Part shown: piece by piece, positions 44,190-56,439 of the stretch | Position numbering within the stretch: the stretch's first letter is position 1 | Layout: each line of letters opens with the position of its first letter | Assembly: GCF_023898315.1 (NCBI RefSeq) | Contig: NC_064616.1 | Span: forward strand, 295,418,934-295,482,933 | Direction: 5' to 3' | Source: Schistocerca nitens | Lineage: Eukaryota > Arthropoda > Insecta > Orthoptera > Acrididae | DNA length: 64,000 bases | Position numbers and translations under genes: made by a program | The notes under the pieces: model-generated | Seen by the model: the letters and a program-made list of their open reading frames with translations, nothing else | Database searches by the model: none | What the model was told of the DNA's origin: nothing

Positions 44190-44221
<32 letters not shown>
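44189..44221 (+). repeat. Poly(A) run
   Basis: About 31 A in a row. Long pure A runs often mark retroposon 3' ends; no parent element or target duplication was identified. Confidence 0.9.
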
Positions 44222-44224
<3 letters not shown>

Positions 44225-44284
44225 GCCTAACAATCAAAAAGATGATACAAATGTAATAAATCTTGTGTATGTATAGAAATAGAA

Positions 44285-44570
44285 TATGTGTTCCCAGAAT
44301 GAGTATCCACTCTGCAGTAGAGTATTCACGGGCAGGTTAAAACTGTGTGCTGGACCGAATGCAGGAAAGTGATCTACCGAATGAACTACCCAATCATGAC
44401 TCACAAGTTGTCCACATAGTTTTACTTTTGCCAGTATCTGATCTTCTACCTTCCAAACCTCATTCTGGAAACATGCCCACAGTCTGTGGCTAACCCATAT
44501 CCCCGCAATATCTTTTCTCCTAGGAGTGCTAGTTGAGCAAGTTTTGCAGGAGAACTTCTGTGAAACAGAT
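44285..44570 (-). mobile_element. Decayed copy of the tRNA-related SINE (35.5-kb family)
   Basis: On the - strand it has a body part (tgtttcacagaagttctcct then gcaggag), then aggagaaaagatattgcggg and the tRNA-like head with heavy decay. The order matches the unit at 35526-35827 read across its junction. Box B is lost (ggtccagc in place of cggtcc after a damaged loop). Confidence 0.65.
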
Positions 44571-45564
44571 TCCAGTTGCATGAAGCTAAAATAGGTATCT
44601 GTCATGTACATATATTTCCATAAAAAGTGGACCAAGCTCTATTATTAGGTGTTACTGCAACTGAATAATATTCCAACATTTGATTTTGCTGATGAGTGCC
44701 CAACATGTCATTATTGTAGTTTATCATTTATTAGAGTTCAAGACTGCACCACTGTTTCTATTACAAATTTCAATCATTCTCGCATGATGTGTATTAGAAG
44801 TGGTGATGATGTTATCTTTGTCTTTGCATGTGCAAACAGCAAAATTGTCAGTCATTGTCACTCGTCAGATATTTTTTTCAGTTTCATGCAACTAACTCTT
44901 TAGCTCTACCCACCTCCATAGCTGAAAGCTGTGAAGCACTCTTTTTGATGGTGTTTGACATGAAGGTAACTTTTTCAAATCCTACTGTGAAGAAATTTCC
45001 ACAACCAATATTTGACTGTCAAATGGAAGAGAGGTACTAATGTAAAGTTCATAATCACTAGGCTTTGTGCTAATATTCTGGATTAAATTCCATAACTGTG
45101 AATAGTTTCTCATGAAGTGAGGGCATGTGGTGCTGTCAATCATGATGCACCTGTCAAATGAGGTGAGTTATGTGTCAGCGTAGGGCTCATCCTGTCCCAT
45201 CTCTCATCATTGTAAAACACAAATGTGACACCACACAAGACACACAAACTTCACAGGCGTCTACACTCTACAAATAGACTTAAGATGCAACTCTCATACT
45301 CTGCATGAAAATGGGTTTGTAGTCTGGAATACAATAATTACTCATAAAACTACTGAAACAATCCAGAACTGATTTAATTTTTTAGAGCTCATCACTGGGT
45401 TGCAGTGTGTTGTTGGAGAAATGAATATATTTCAATAGCAGATGAAATTTGATCCTGCCTGTAACAGGTTGCCAGAATGGGACCTTATGAAAATGATTTT
45501 TACTCCATTGGTTCTATGATTACGAAAAAAAAAATCATGAGAAATAAAAGCTCCAGAAATACAC
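44571..45564. other. Intron, nothing recognised
   Basis: No domain or family identified. Confidence 0.5.
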
Positions 45565-45565
45565 A

Positions 45566-46570
45566 GCAGGCCATTAAAACTGCAACACCACGAAGGACAG
45601 CAAGTAATAAAATTTCAGTTATTGTGGGTTTACTGTATAGCGGGCAGTGTGTGTGATTAAATTTGTAGATGATTTGAGAGTGTGCAGGGTGAGAAATTTA
45701 GCACATAGAGCTGCCACCACTGGAAGCAACTATGGCTCTATCCCAGCTGGGTATTGAGTGGAACTGAGCTTGGGCGCAGGTACAGTACTCCAAGCTGCAT
45801 CTGCTCTGTGATGGATTCACATCAATCATACTGGCTGATGGGTGGGACATGCTAGTCCCTTACCCCAAGCATAACCAAACGTTTTCAATGGCTGTGAGAT
45901 CTGGAGAATTTGCTGGTCAGGACAACAGGTACATGTCCTCTGTATTGAGGTAGATCAGGACAGCACAGTTGACGTGCATTCTTCTGTTATCTCATTGTAA
46001 GTTTTCAGCACAGAGAGATTGTATACAGAGCATAGCTACTAGTCTTAACATGTCGAAATGTAACAAACACCTGCTGTCCAAATTAACAAATCAGATGTGA
46101 TAGTGTCGAGTACCCAGGCACCCGTACCATCACATCAGGCACTGGGCCAGTACAAAAGTGACAAATTTGATCGGGCAACATGCAACTTCCTCAGAGCTTC
46201 TTCACGTGGATACATCTGTCATGATGCTACATGGGAAACTGGAATTTGTCTGAAAAGATGATATGGTGTCACTTCTATATCTGGTGCTGTCGGTGTGCCT
46301 CTCTCTCTGCTGCCATCTCTAATGAAGCTGCAACAGTGAACATCATGTCAACATCCCATGGTGCGCTGGGGGTGCTGATACATGTAAATGTATCTGTCAT
46401 TGAGTACTAGGTGTGTACAATCCTTTTGAGTCCACCAATGCCATATTCGTATACCGGTGATGGGATGTTGACCAATGGGAGCAGCAATATTGTGGAACAA
46501 TAAACCACAGTTTTGATAGGCCCTGTCTTTCCACTGTCAATTTCCTACACGTGCTGGTAGATGTTCCTAC
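45566..46570 (-). mobile_element. Decayed Tc1-like transposon
   Basis: It starts with gcaggccattaaaactgcaa then caccacgaagga, very close to the TIR of the element at 46840 (tggccattaaaattgctaca then cca). Inside, cgttttcaatggctgtgaga then tctggagaatttgctgg matches the position of ttttcaattggtgagagatc then tggagaatgtgctggc at 47167, a transposase C-terminal region. The far end is not clear. It lies next to a related, better copy, separated by about 270 bp. Confidence 0.65.
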
Positions 46571-46839
46571 TTTGTTCAGCTAAATAAGTGAAGAAAAAAT
46601 CAATAAGTCTATTGATACCAAAAGTTTCGAAGTCTTATTTCCATTGAGCCTCATAATTGAACCTAATTACTGGTGTAGCTAGAGAAATAACACGTAACAC
46701 AGCATCATAATTTGTGGTGCCTGCCACTAGGTTGACCTCATCATCACCTTCATTGAATCCGTTGGCAAAGTGTGAATCCTCACTTAAATGTTCACTGAAA
46801 AATGATTGAAAATACTTCTATCAGTAGGGAATACGCTCC
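46571..46839. other. Spacer between two Tc1 relatives
   Basis: No feature recognised. Confidence 0.5.
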
Positions 46840-48214
46840 TACATTACTGGCCATTAAAATTGCTACACCAAGAGGAAATGCAGATGATAAACGGGTATTC
46901 ATTGGACAAATTTATTATACTAGAATTGACATGTGATTACATTTTCACGCAATTTGGGTGCATAGATCCTGAGAAATCAGTACCCAGAACAACCACCTCT
47001 GGCTGTAATAACGACCTTGATACGCCTGGGCATTGAGTCAAAAAGAGCTTGGATGGCGTGTACAGGTACAGCTGCCCATGCAGCTTCAACATGATACCAC
47101 AGTTCATCAAGAATAGTGATTGGCGTATTGTGGCGAGGCAGTTACTCGGCCACCATTGACCAGATGTTTTCAATTGGTGAGAGATCTGGAGAATGTGCTG
47201 GCCAGGGCAGCAGTCGAACATTTTCTGTATCCAGACAGGCCCGTACAGGACCTGCGACCTGCAACATGCGGTCGTGCATAATCCTGCTGAAATGTAGGGT
47301 TTTGCAGGGATCGAATGAAGGGTAGAGCTACGGGTCGTAACACATCTGAAATGTAACTTCCACTGTTCAAAGTGCCGTCATTGTGAACAAGATGTGAGTG
47401 AGACGTGTAACCAATGGCACCCCATACCATCATGCCGGGTGATACGCCAGTATGGCGATGACGAATACACGCTTCCAATGTGCATTCACTGCGATGTCGC
47501 CAAACACGGATACTGTAAACAGAACCTGGATTCATCCGATAAAATGATGTTTTGCCATTCATGCACCCAGGTTCGTCGTTGAGTACACCATCAGAGGCGC
47601 TCCTGTCAGTGATGCAGTGTCAAGGGTAACTGCAGCCACGGTCCAAGCTGGTAGTCCATGCTGCTGCAAACGTCGTCGAACTGTTCGTGCAGATGATTGT
47701 TGTCTTGCAAATGTCCCCATCTGTTGACTCATGGATCGAGACGTGGCTGCACGATCTGTTACAGCCATGCAGATAAGGTACCTGTCATCTTGATTGCTAG
47801 TGATACAAGGCCGTTGGGATCCAGCATGGCATTCCGTATTACCCTCCTGAACACACCGATTCCATATTCTGCTATCAATCGTTGGATCTCGACCACCGTG
47901 AGCGACAATGTCGCGATACGATAAACCGCAATCGCGATAGGCTACAATCCGACCTTTATCAAAGTCGCATTTCTCCTCATTACAAGAGGCATCACAATAA
48001 CGTTTCACCAGGCAACGCCGGTCAACTGCTGTTTGTGTTTGAGAAATCGGTTATAAACTTTCCTCATGTCAGCACGTTGTAGTTGTCACCACCGTCGCCA
48101 ACCTTGTGTGAATACTCTGAAAAGCTAATCATTTGCATATCACAGCATCTTCTTCCTGTCGCATCTGTAGCGTGTCATCTTTGTGGTGTAGCAATTTTAA
48201 TGGCCAGTAGTGTA
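46840..48214 (-). mobile_element. Tc1-like transposon with near-perfect TIRs
   Basis: The inverted repeats at 46840-46870 and 48184-48214 share tac(a/c)-tactggccattaaaattgct-acacca with a single difference over about 30 bases. TA lies at both edges. The length is 1,375 bp. The transposase is read on the - strand in two main pieces. Antisense to the host gene. Confidence 0.9.
47040..48008 (-). pseudogene. Tc1-like transposase, frameshifted
   Basis: Piece one (48008-47559) starts MKRYCDASCNEEKCDFDKGR and includes a helix-turn-helix (IVAYRDCGLSYRDIVAHGGR) and a second DNA-binding part (SSARTVRRRLQQHGL). Piece two (47562-47170) reads VWRHRSECTLEACIRHRHTG, then VSPGMMVWGAIGYTSHSHLV, then FQQDYARPHVAGR, the second catalytic Asp. 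The two pieces overlap by a few bases in different frames. The first catalytic Asp region (WTVVFTDESRF-like) has become SFYRMNPGSVY. The end with the Glu is in a third frame (IEHVW-like near 47170). Not functional. Confidence 0.85.
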
Positions 48215-51200
48215 AATTCCTTCCAATATGATTGGTCCTCTTATTCCTAAGAATTTTAATAAGAAAAATTAACCTCATACAATTGGGGCTGAACAGCTGC
48301 TGATGTAGATGTATCAGAGACATGGATGCCATCATTGAACAGTTTTCAGGTTTGAGGTTGATTATTAATAATAAGCAGAACTCCCTATCCTACACACCAA
48401 CTGTGAGATATCTTCTTCTGGAGCTGGTTCCTCTTGCATTTGACAGTTCAGAAAAGTTCCCCTATCCGTGGCAATATTAGAAATCAAAGTACGCCCATAC
48501 CCTGGGAAACAAGCATAGGGGAACAAATGCAGGAATCCTGCGTCGCTGTGTTAGTCAATGTTCTAGTGGAAATGGTTGGCCGTTGTCTTCCTCTGACATG
48601 ATATGAAGTGTCAAGTGTGTGTCTCTGTCTTGTGGATGACAGTGGTGAGTGCTTGTGCAGCACAGTGTTGAGTTTCTGTTATGGATGAAGGGAAGAGAGA
48701 GGGTGAAACCCAGTGCTGGCACATAGCCTACTCCTCTCAAATTGCACCAAGTGGGCTGCCAGACTTAATGTCCCTGTCTGACAGTTTGATCATTGTTAAC
48801 AATGTCACATACCTTCACTTCGTGAGACACTGCAGAGAGATTTGGAATTTAATCCAGGACATTGTTGCGTATACTGGTGCTCAGGAACTTTAGGCCACCA
48901 CCTCTCCTCCTCTTACTGGCCAAATAATCACAGTGAAAATTTTTCACCTCCAGGATTTGAACTAGTGTATCTCCAAGTCGAGCACTACTGTACAGGTGTG
49001 TGTTAATGACATTGGCTACAGAGGTGAATCCTTGGCAGTATTCCAAACCTGTATTCTCTCCCAGAATTTCTGTGATGCTCATTGTAGCCCCTACTATAAC
49101 CTTACCTAAAAAGATCCCCACAAGCAGCTACATCCACTCCTTTCACAAGAACTTGCAATTGTTCCTATTCCACTAACCATTACTTCACTATTCATATCAT
49201 AGCCTATCACGGACACTCTTCAGTATCCTCTTCTTCCCAAGAGTCTCCTAATCACATTTATGTGTGTGGCACACCTGTCCCCCAACTTTTGAAACACACA
49301 AAAACATTATATTTTTAATCTTTTTTGTGCTTGCATTTTAACTTGTCATTTCACCTATAAAATCAAAAAATTGAAAGAGACATCCACATTATGTTTGTGC
49401 AGACTTGTATTTAAAATGTTTAGTGTTAAATGAACCACACACATTTTTTTGACCACAAAATTTGGTATATACAAAAGCCAGTGTAATGGATTTAAAGTAA
49501 ACGTGCATTCTCACTGCAGGTCAGTGGAATGCACTGTGTTTCCTATCATGAATGGGACAACGTTTAACTTTCAACACCACAGTGATGTCATCTGAACATT
49601 CAGTCACTATTGTGAGATACAAAACACTGAATTTCCACCTTGTAGGGGTTATCTGTGGTCAACAACAGGTGATGACCACTACCTACAAATTATGGCCCAT
49701 ACTTATCCTAAGAGAATGCAACAGAACTGTGTGCTGCGTTTTTGAAGGCAACTGGGAGGGCTGCAACTTCCCAGACAGTAGTACACAATCAGCTCCATTT
49801 CATCAAGTTGGCCTCTAGGCACACATTGTGAACAACAGTACAAACCCCCAGCACCTTCTTGTGTGAAGGTGGTGGACAAGGGAATACCTGGAATAAAGCC
49901 TGGATCAGTGGTGTCAGGTTTAGAAGAATATGAAGGTGGCCAGGTACCAGTGTATGCCTTAAGTGTACAATGCAGTGGGTAATTCAGAGGCTGCACTGTG
50001 TTGGTTTAGGATACTCCAACCTACCATCCAACCCCACAGTCAATATGTTGGCAATTAGCTTGTCTTTCAAGATGATAATGTGCGAATACACTACACCCAC
50101 CTTGTGAACACCTGTCTCAAGGAGGCAAGAGTTAATCATATGGAATAGCTTGTAGTATATGCTGTCATTAATCTGGCGGAATATGCCTGGGACCAGTTTA
50201 TACTTACATTGTGTATTCTTTTGATCTCAGTATGGACAGACTTAGCAGTAATGTCTCAGCCACCTTGCGGACAGCATTCCAAGGTGGATCCAAGCATGTT
50301 AGAATACATGGGATGTAACAACATGGTATCAAATGTTACCCAGCAGCAGATTTTGATTTCAAATATGTGTACTTTTGACAGATTGCTCTTGCTTCAGTAT
50401 ATATTTTGTTTTTAAAATTATGTTTTAGCTTCATAAGGCTTGTTATTTCATTTCTTAGCCCTCTTGAACATAAATCCACACACTTTGGTAGCCATGCAGC
50501 GTACGCAAAACATTTTTGAGCCAGTCATTAAAGGTCTCTATCTTCTTCACATGAGAGAAAAGTGACACTAAGCATGTGGTGGATAAAAAAATTTGACTCA
50601 AAGAATTCATGATTAGCTCAGTCAGTTTAATGAATGTTGTGTCATATTGGGAAAGAATAAGAGACAAAGAGAAAGTAGGAAAATAATATAGGGAAAGTTC
50701 TTAAAGAAAGTTAGGTGACAGGACGTGGGAATACAGTATAAAGAGGGGCCACAAAATTGACTAAGTAGTGAATGGATTACACCTATGTGACAGTTTCAGT
50801 CTTCATTGCAGTTGAAGAGAATGCTAGTCAGGGAGGGGGAAGGGTAGTCAATGGTATGATCTAGAGAGAACTGGAATACAGATACTGTGCACTCTTAAAG
50901 AGAGTGAATAATAATTGTATTCTAGGTTCTCTCACACGGAGAGGTGGCGACATGAACTGTCCCATCCCACTATGTCCCACTCATAGAATTCTCCAGGGAG
51001 AAGAGTGGTGTGAGTGAAGTAACCACATTGCTCACACTGTACTCCTACCATAACTGTGCTTTGTACTATACTTGTTCTTTGTGCTTCTTAGTGAAACAGA
51101 AGTGATGCACAGAGTAATGTGTGATCAAATATTCTGTGTGAGGAACATTCAAACTGGTTTTGCCCTGTATAATTACATGTTCAGTAATGGTAGTGCTGCA

Positions 51201-51269
51201 AATGATGTATAAGTAAATTTATTAAGACTTTTAAGTAATTTGACTGAAACTACTGTTTTTCTTTTGCAG
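48215..51269. other. Intron, nothing firmly recognised
   Basis: Three kilobases of mixed composition. There are no open frames with family character. The T/C-rich tract at 51250-51269 (ttttcttttgcag) is the acceptor of exon 7. Confidence 0.5.
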
Positions 51270-51376
51270 CCCAGAAAGGATTTCAAAAGTTTCCACCCCT
51301 TCTTGAGTTAGTGGAAGAGAACACATGTTTTGTGCCACGTCAGAGGTTTCTTTTTGCTGTTTTAAATGAGTTGCAG
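51270..51376 (+). CDS. Host gene internal exon 7 (probable SZT2-like)
   Basis: The acceptor is tgtttttcttttgcag and the donor CAG|GTAACG. Entry is phase 1 and exit phase 0. The product reads AQKGFQKFPPLLELVEENTC then FVPRQRFLFAVLNELQ. The C-F-V-P-R-Q-R-F-L block is a distinctive conserved-looking string that I link tentatively to SZT2. With this exon, exons 1 to 7 total 1,179 bases, exactly 393 codons. Confidence 0.9.
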
Positions 51377-52407
51377 GTAACGTTAATGCATAAAATTTAT
51401 AAATTTAGCTGCACCAGTTTTTTCCTACACTATAATAGTGGACTACTAAATTCATTTCATCATCCTCATATTCATTCATAGGTTTCATGTTGATGTGCAG
51501 AGAATATACAGGTATAGTAATTATGAGAGAAGTAAATTTTGTTTCAATTTTTGAATCATGAGGTCCATTTGTGGGTACGTGTATTTTTTATTATTATTTT
51601 TAATATTATTATTTTTAAAGACATATGTAATTTTTGGTCTTTACATTTCCAGTTTCCTCCATTATTATTATTTTCAAAGACACTTGTGCCTTTTGGTTTT
51701 TACGTTGCCAGTTTCCTCGTCATTTTTGTTTAACATACTCTCCACTTTTTAGTGTATTTCCTATGATATAATTAAAAACTCTCATTTCTTATATCACTCC
51801 ACAACATAAAACACTTTGGTGTGTAAAATAGAAAAAAAGTTCAAATGTGATGAAAGCAGAACATCAGTAAAATCAGAATTCTTACTTGTGAAGAACTGCA
51901 TTCAAACTTGGGGCTTGCTGCCCTGAATCAGGTCTTTTGATGTCTCCTTAAATCATAACACAGAAGTGTGTGATGCTTCCCTTGAAAGGAACATGGGCAG
52001 TTGCTTCTCTCTTGTTTGAAATGAGAATGACAATTGAGAGGACAAGCCAGTCACCATCTTAATGATGATGTGACAAGTGATTACTTTCTGGAATAAGAAC
52101 AGATAAATATCGTAGCCATAGAGACAAGTGTACATGTACATATACACTTCTGATGCTTCAATGTAACCAGTGCACATGATGATCTATGCTGAGGAGGACT
52201 GACAAGAAAGATAGATGAAGGAAAAAGAATCACAGAAGCTTGTATAGAATTGGGTGGAAGTGGAGAAGCAGATAAAGGAATAGAGATACAAAGCTAGCTG
52301 CCAGAGTTACGTTAATACAGGGATCATATTTCATGCAAGGAGGGTGAGGAAATTTTAACCAACCAAAAACTGGAAAAAAGTGAGAAAACAGTGAAAGTGG
52401 AGTGGAG

Positions 52408-52409
<2 letters not shown>
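51377..52409. other. Intron, nothing recognised
   Basis: AT-rich. A short internal duplication at about 51613-51720 repeats (t)tttttaaagacat / ttttcaaagacac, then tttttggt, then tttac(a/g)tt(t/g)ccagtttcct. Confidence 0.5.
51610..51720 (+). repeat. Two-copy tandem duplication, about 57 bp
   Basis: Two adjacent units share atttttaaagacatatgtaa / attttcaaagacacttgtgc, then ttttggt, then ttta(c)..ttccagtttcctc. The period is about 57 bases. Confidence 0.6.

Positions 52410-52445
<36 letters not shown>
52410..52445 (+). repeat. GA dinucleotide microsatellite
   Basis: About 18 GA units. Confidence 0.95.
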
Positions 52446-52448
<3 letters not shown>

Positions 52449-53084
52449 GGGCATCTAAGGAATACATTTAAAAAGAAAACAGGCAAACCAGAATAGACTG
52501 GAAGGGAACAGTACATACACAGGACAGGAGAGTTCAGTGGGTATAGAGATAGGAGGCTATATATTATCTAACTGTTGTTCAGGACAAATTAATTATAACA
52601 CAATGAAGGTTGTAGTGGAGATTTAGATGGTATAGATGTTCTCACAAGCTACTCCATTGTGGATGGCGTGAGGGATGCCACTCAAACCTAGGAATCAAAC
52701 CATCATACTGAACAGAAAGCAATATGCCTTCAGACCAGAGAAAATGTGGTAAGGATGAAATTTTAAGTATTCACAGGCGTAACCACTACCCACAGAAGCT
52801 GTTGAGTCCCAAGTTGTACTGTTTCTTTTGAAGCTGAAATCCAGCAGTACTTCTTATCAGCTGTTGTTGCATAGGATGTTCCTGCTGCCATTTTATTTAA
52901 ATTGATAACACTTCTGTGCTTGCGCACCAACTCAGTAAACACACGGTTGTGTGCAAATGTCACAGGTGTTCTCAGTAATCAACAACCCTATCATTGTACC
53001 TCAGCACTCAGTACCAGTGAACTGTAAGCATGTACAAAGCTGTCTGGTGGACATCATAACTCCATGTTACATTTATCAAGTGAG
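52446..53084. other. Intron, nothing recognised
   Basis: No element identified. Confidence 0.5.
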
Positions 53085-53290
53085 GCTGCAGTGTGGCAAT
53101 GCACTGGATTCACATGTGGGAGATCAATGGTTCAAATCACCATCTGGCCATCCAGATTTTGCTTTTCTGTGGTTGTCCTAAACTGCTTAAGGCAAATGCT
53201 TGGATGGTTCCTATGAAATGGTTGTGACTGATGTCAGCTTTTGTTCTGAATGTGATGATTTCCTCATCAATGGAAAGTTAAACACCTACT
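53085..53290 (+). mobile_element. tRNA-derived SINE, decayed
   Basis: The order is gcagtgtggcaatgcactgg, then gattcacatgtgggagatca, then the box B-like ggttcaaatc, then catctggccatccagatttt, then aaactgcttaaggcaaatgc and ttggatggttcctatgaaa. I recognise this order (a tRNA-like head, a GGCCATCC block, then CAAATGC.GGATGGTTCCT) as a third grasshopper SINE type. Ends are indistinct. Confidence 0.7.
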
Positions 53291-53846
53291 TTCCTTTCCT
53301 CCATGCAAAATGTTTGTCTTTTTGGGTGTTAACTAGCAACCAGGCCTGGCTTCACATGGGTAGCACCAAGTATCTACAGCCAGATGATTGGCCTGACATA
53401 TCGGGAATAAATTATATAAACAAGCTTTCCTTGTGAATCAATCTATCTATTAGTGGAAACTATATCAAAATCTCTATAGTAGTCCTGAGACTGGCTTTCA
53501 TATACAGACAAAAACATGTTGGGGGACTTAAATTCATCACATTTCAGACAATTTTCCAAAATATTTATAAATTGTGTACACACCTTCCGTGTGCATCAGC
53601 CTATTGGTGAAAACTGTGTAAAAATCTCTACAATACTTCCTGAAATTAGCCTTCTCATATAAACAGAAAAATGCAGCAGTATATTTCAGTTTATGATATG
53701 CAAAGTTATATGTGATAAAAATTTAAGTATTTTCTAAATGATCCTTAAAGTGTTGTAATATAAATGTGTCTGCTACAGCATAATGTGTGTAACACCTGGT
53801 CAGTGTAACAAAACTAATTTGTTTCACTGCTCCTGACACAACAAAG

Positions 53847-53964
53847 AAATCTGCAAATAGCTCTCAAAAGCAGTCTGTGCCTCATGCTGCGATCATAGTA
53901 GGCAATCAGACTAAAGATATAGCAAGGAAGTTTGTAGTTGTGCCAGATTCCAGTCAGCTTCCAG
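53847..53964 (+). CDS. Candidate host gene exon 8
   Basis: Thirty-nine open codons plus one base lie between acaacaaag and CCAG|GTATGA. The start is in phase 0, as exon 7 demands. The product reads KSANSSQKQSVPHAAIIVGN then QTKDIARKFVVVPDSSQLPG. The codon pattern is even and the donor is strong. The acceptor is weaker: its pyrimidine tract (tttgtttcactgctcct) is separated from AG by acacaaca. The stretch could be a disordered linker of the same protein. It ends 20 bases before a TIR element, so it might be chance. Confidence 0.45.
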
Positions 53965-53983
53965 GTATGACAGTTTCGATAAG

Positions 53984-54742
53984 AGGGCATTCAATAAGTA
54001 ATGCAACACTTTTTTTTCTGAAAGCAGGTTGATTTTATTTAGGATTCCAATACATCATATTATTCCCCAGCTGCAAAACCCTATTTTTCAACATTATCCC
54101 CATTCAATGTGATGGCCTTACACCACCTTATTGGGAGGGCCTGTATACCTGGATGGTACCCCTCTACTGTCAGCATTGGAGCCAATGTCTTGCTGCATCA
54201 GTGACCACCCCATCCTCCATGTACTGCTTCCTGCAGAGTGCATCCTTCATTGGACAACAGGTGGAGGTCAGAACTTGTGGGTCGGAAGGTGGATGAGTGT
54301 GTCAGTACTACCAACAGAGACATCCACTTGTGCTGTGAGGTGTTTGATTGTATGTGTTAATCACCTTGAACGAGAGTGTCTGCATGTGGCAGACTAGAGA
54401 GGTTTGGGTGACCATGTTGCAATGATGACAAACACCTTGCACAGTGACTCACTTTGCTTTTGTTCAGTACCATCTCCCCATAGACATTCTGCAAATGCCT
54501 TTGAATATCTGGTGCTCTGGTTCCCTGCCAACGGAAACTCAGTGACAGCTCTCAGCTTGGAGCATACCTCTGTTACAGACACCATTTTGAAGGCTACATA
54601 TAGCACCACCACCTATTGGAACTTAATGAAACTATGGGGGGTTGAAGTGGAAATATTCCACAATGTTTCACAAGACATTCTGCAATTTTTCAACCAGAAT
54701 TGGCCAAGAAAAAGAGTGTTGCATTACGTATTGAACAACCCT
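53984..54742. mobile_element. Short TIR element, non-autonomous
   Basis: The ends are inverted repeats: agggcattcaataagtaatg then caacac at 53984 and, on the other strand, agggttgttcaatacgtaat then gcaacac ending at 54742. The inside (759 bp in total) has no transposase. I recognise the left end (cagctgcaaaaccctatttt, ggccttacaccaccttattg) as a frequent grasshopper repeat. The TIR pattern (TTCAATA.GTAATGCAAC) is related in style to mariner-type ends. Confidence 0.75.
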
Positions 54743-55079
54743 TGTGAATAATCACATCCATGTAGCATGGAGCATGGTAATAGCAAGAGTTGTTAGTGAA
54801 AATGCGGGACAGTCTGATGTAATAGTGCTCCACTAGAAAGTGAGTTTTATTAGCTGTATATTGCCAGCAGTTCCGCACATGATAGGCATTTTGCACCATC
54901 ATTCAGGTGTCTGTGAAATGTGGGACAGTAATGATCATAGGCTATCAGTCTTGCTTGCCAATGACAGAGATTTAGGATCCCTCATCTATTACAGCCAGAA
55001 ATGTTCCTGCTGCCAGTGGGATCATCAAACTGGCAGGGGGAGATGTGGGTGAGCAGGTCAGCAAGAAGTTGCAGTGTAG
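54743..55079. other. Spacer, possible outer part of the gypsy remnant
   Basis: No clear feature recognised. Confidence 0.4.
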
Positions 55080-55875
55080 GCTGCCACCTCAGAGTCTAGC
55101 GACATTGATGGTCGAGGCTCTGTTATATCACTCATTTGCACTTATATCACTGTCATTTGCTCTTATATCACTGTAATTTGCACGTGATTGGCACAGCATC
55201 TCTGAACCAGATTTGGCTGTTGGCAGGGTCCAGCTGTTTGCCTCCTTGCTGGAAGCAGACTGTAAAGGGGCTGGGGAGGGATCCTACTCCATTGCTGTCC
55301 AACTGTGGTATTTCTTGACGTGTGACTGGCATCAGAAGTTGTACTGGACTGGCACTGGCCTCAGTGGTGGTGCCGTCTGACACTGTGTGGAAGTTTGTAG
55401 GCACATATTTATGTTCTGCACCAGTCTGGTGCCATTGGCTTCCACTATGAATATTTTTTGGCCTCCTGATGCTGGGGAACCAACCTCCAACCTGTGACAT
55501 ACCAAAGCTGTGGACACAAATTGCTGTACCCACCGAGGGTATGTGGCAACAGCTGGGCTAACCGTGAGTATGTCACCGGTTGCAGGACCTCCAGGAGTAT
55601 TTGGCACTTGTGGCCATGCAAAAGCTCTACTGAAATTCCTCCCTGGATCAGTGTGGTCTCGTATGAGGAAGCAATTTAGCCAGGGCATCCGCTTTTCATA
55701 CAGTCACCATCATCTTGTGCATCTGTGCTTTGAATGTGCGGTTGAACTGCTCCGCCTCCCCACTGCAGGCTGAATGCAATGATTACATTCAAATGTGGGT
55801 TCTGACCTCGTGGGGAGTCAGGAATCAGGAGAAGGCATTGGCATTTGCATGTTGCACTGTAGGTCAATAATGATT
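55080..55875 (-). pseudogene. Gypsy-type integrase C-terminal remnant
   Basis: On the - strand near 55780-55700 it reads GEAEQFNRTFKAQMHK, the NGxAER-type catalytic Glu region of Ty3/gypsy integrase with Glu kept. Then near 55640-55560 it reads VELLHGHKCQILLEVLQP, the S-P-x-E-L-L-H-G-R-x-x-R-T block near the end of insect gypsy integrases. Frames change repeatedly. No LTRs were found. It may belong to a different gypsy lineage from the 5.5-10.7 kb copy. Confidence 0.7.
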
Positions 55876-56439
55876 GGTGTACATGTAATTATTTAGGAAG
55901 AGGGGCGATTGATAGAGGCATTGAGCTGCCTTTTTCTGGATGTTGATTCTTGGGATCAGCCAAGGAAATTGGAGGTTGGTAACGATGTACAAAATTTTTG
56001 GATGCCAAATATTATCACAAGAGGTTTTTTTTTTTCATTTTGATAATAATTTGTTTGTGCAGAAGTCAGAGTTTTGGAGGCATATATGATGTCTTTTTTT
56101 TTATTCTCATTGCCAGTTTTGTGGGATAGTACTGCCTCAGTACTGTGCTGGGAGCCAGGATAAGTTGCATTGTTGGGTTATACATTGTTAGACAGAGGGC
56201 TGACTGGTGTCACTGTTGTGCTTCGCTGATGCTGCTAAAAGGCTGAATTTTATCGAGTAACATGGTGGTGTGTGACATGATTATGTCAGTGTGTGAAATC
56301 CAAGACATCACTTTGGTAGAGCTGAAGCACCGAAAAAAGCATGCCAGATTCAGAAGAACACAAAATCCGCACGACTGGCTGAGTTTCACGGAAGGTCAAA
56401 ATTTAGCTTGGACGTCAATGTGAGATGCTTTTAATAGCT
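55876..56439. other. Intron, with possible left part of a TIR element near 56240
   Basis: T runs at about 56025-56035 and 56094-56100. The stretch gtgacatgattatgtcagtg then tgtga at about 56273-56297 resembles gttatgtaattatgtcagtg then tgtga at 39480-39503 in the TIR element. A mariner-like copy may therefore have been split by the LINE that follows. Confidence 0.4.
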
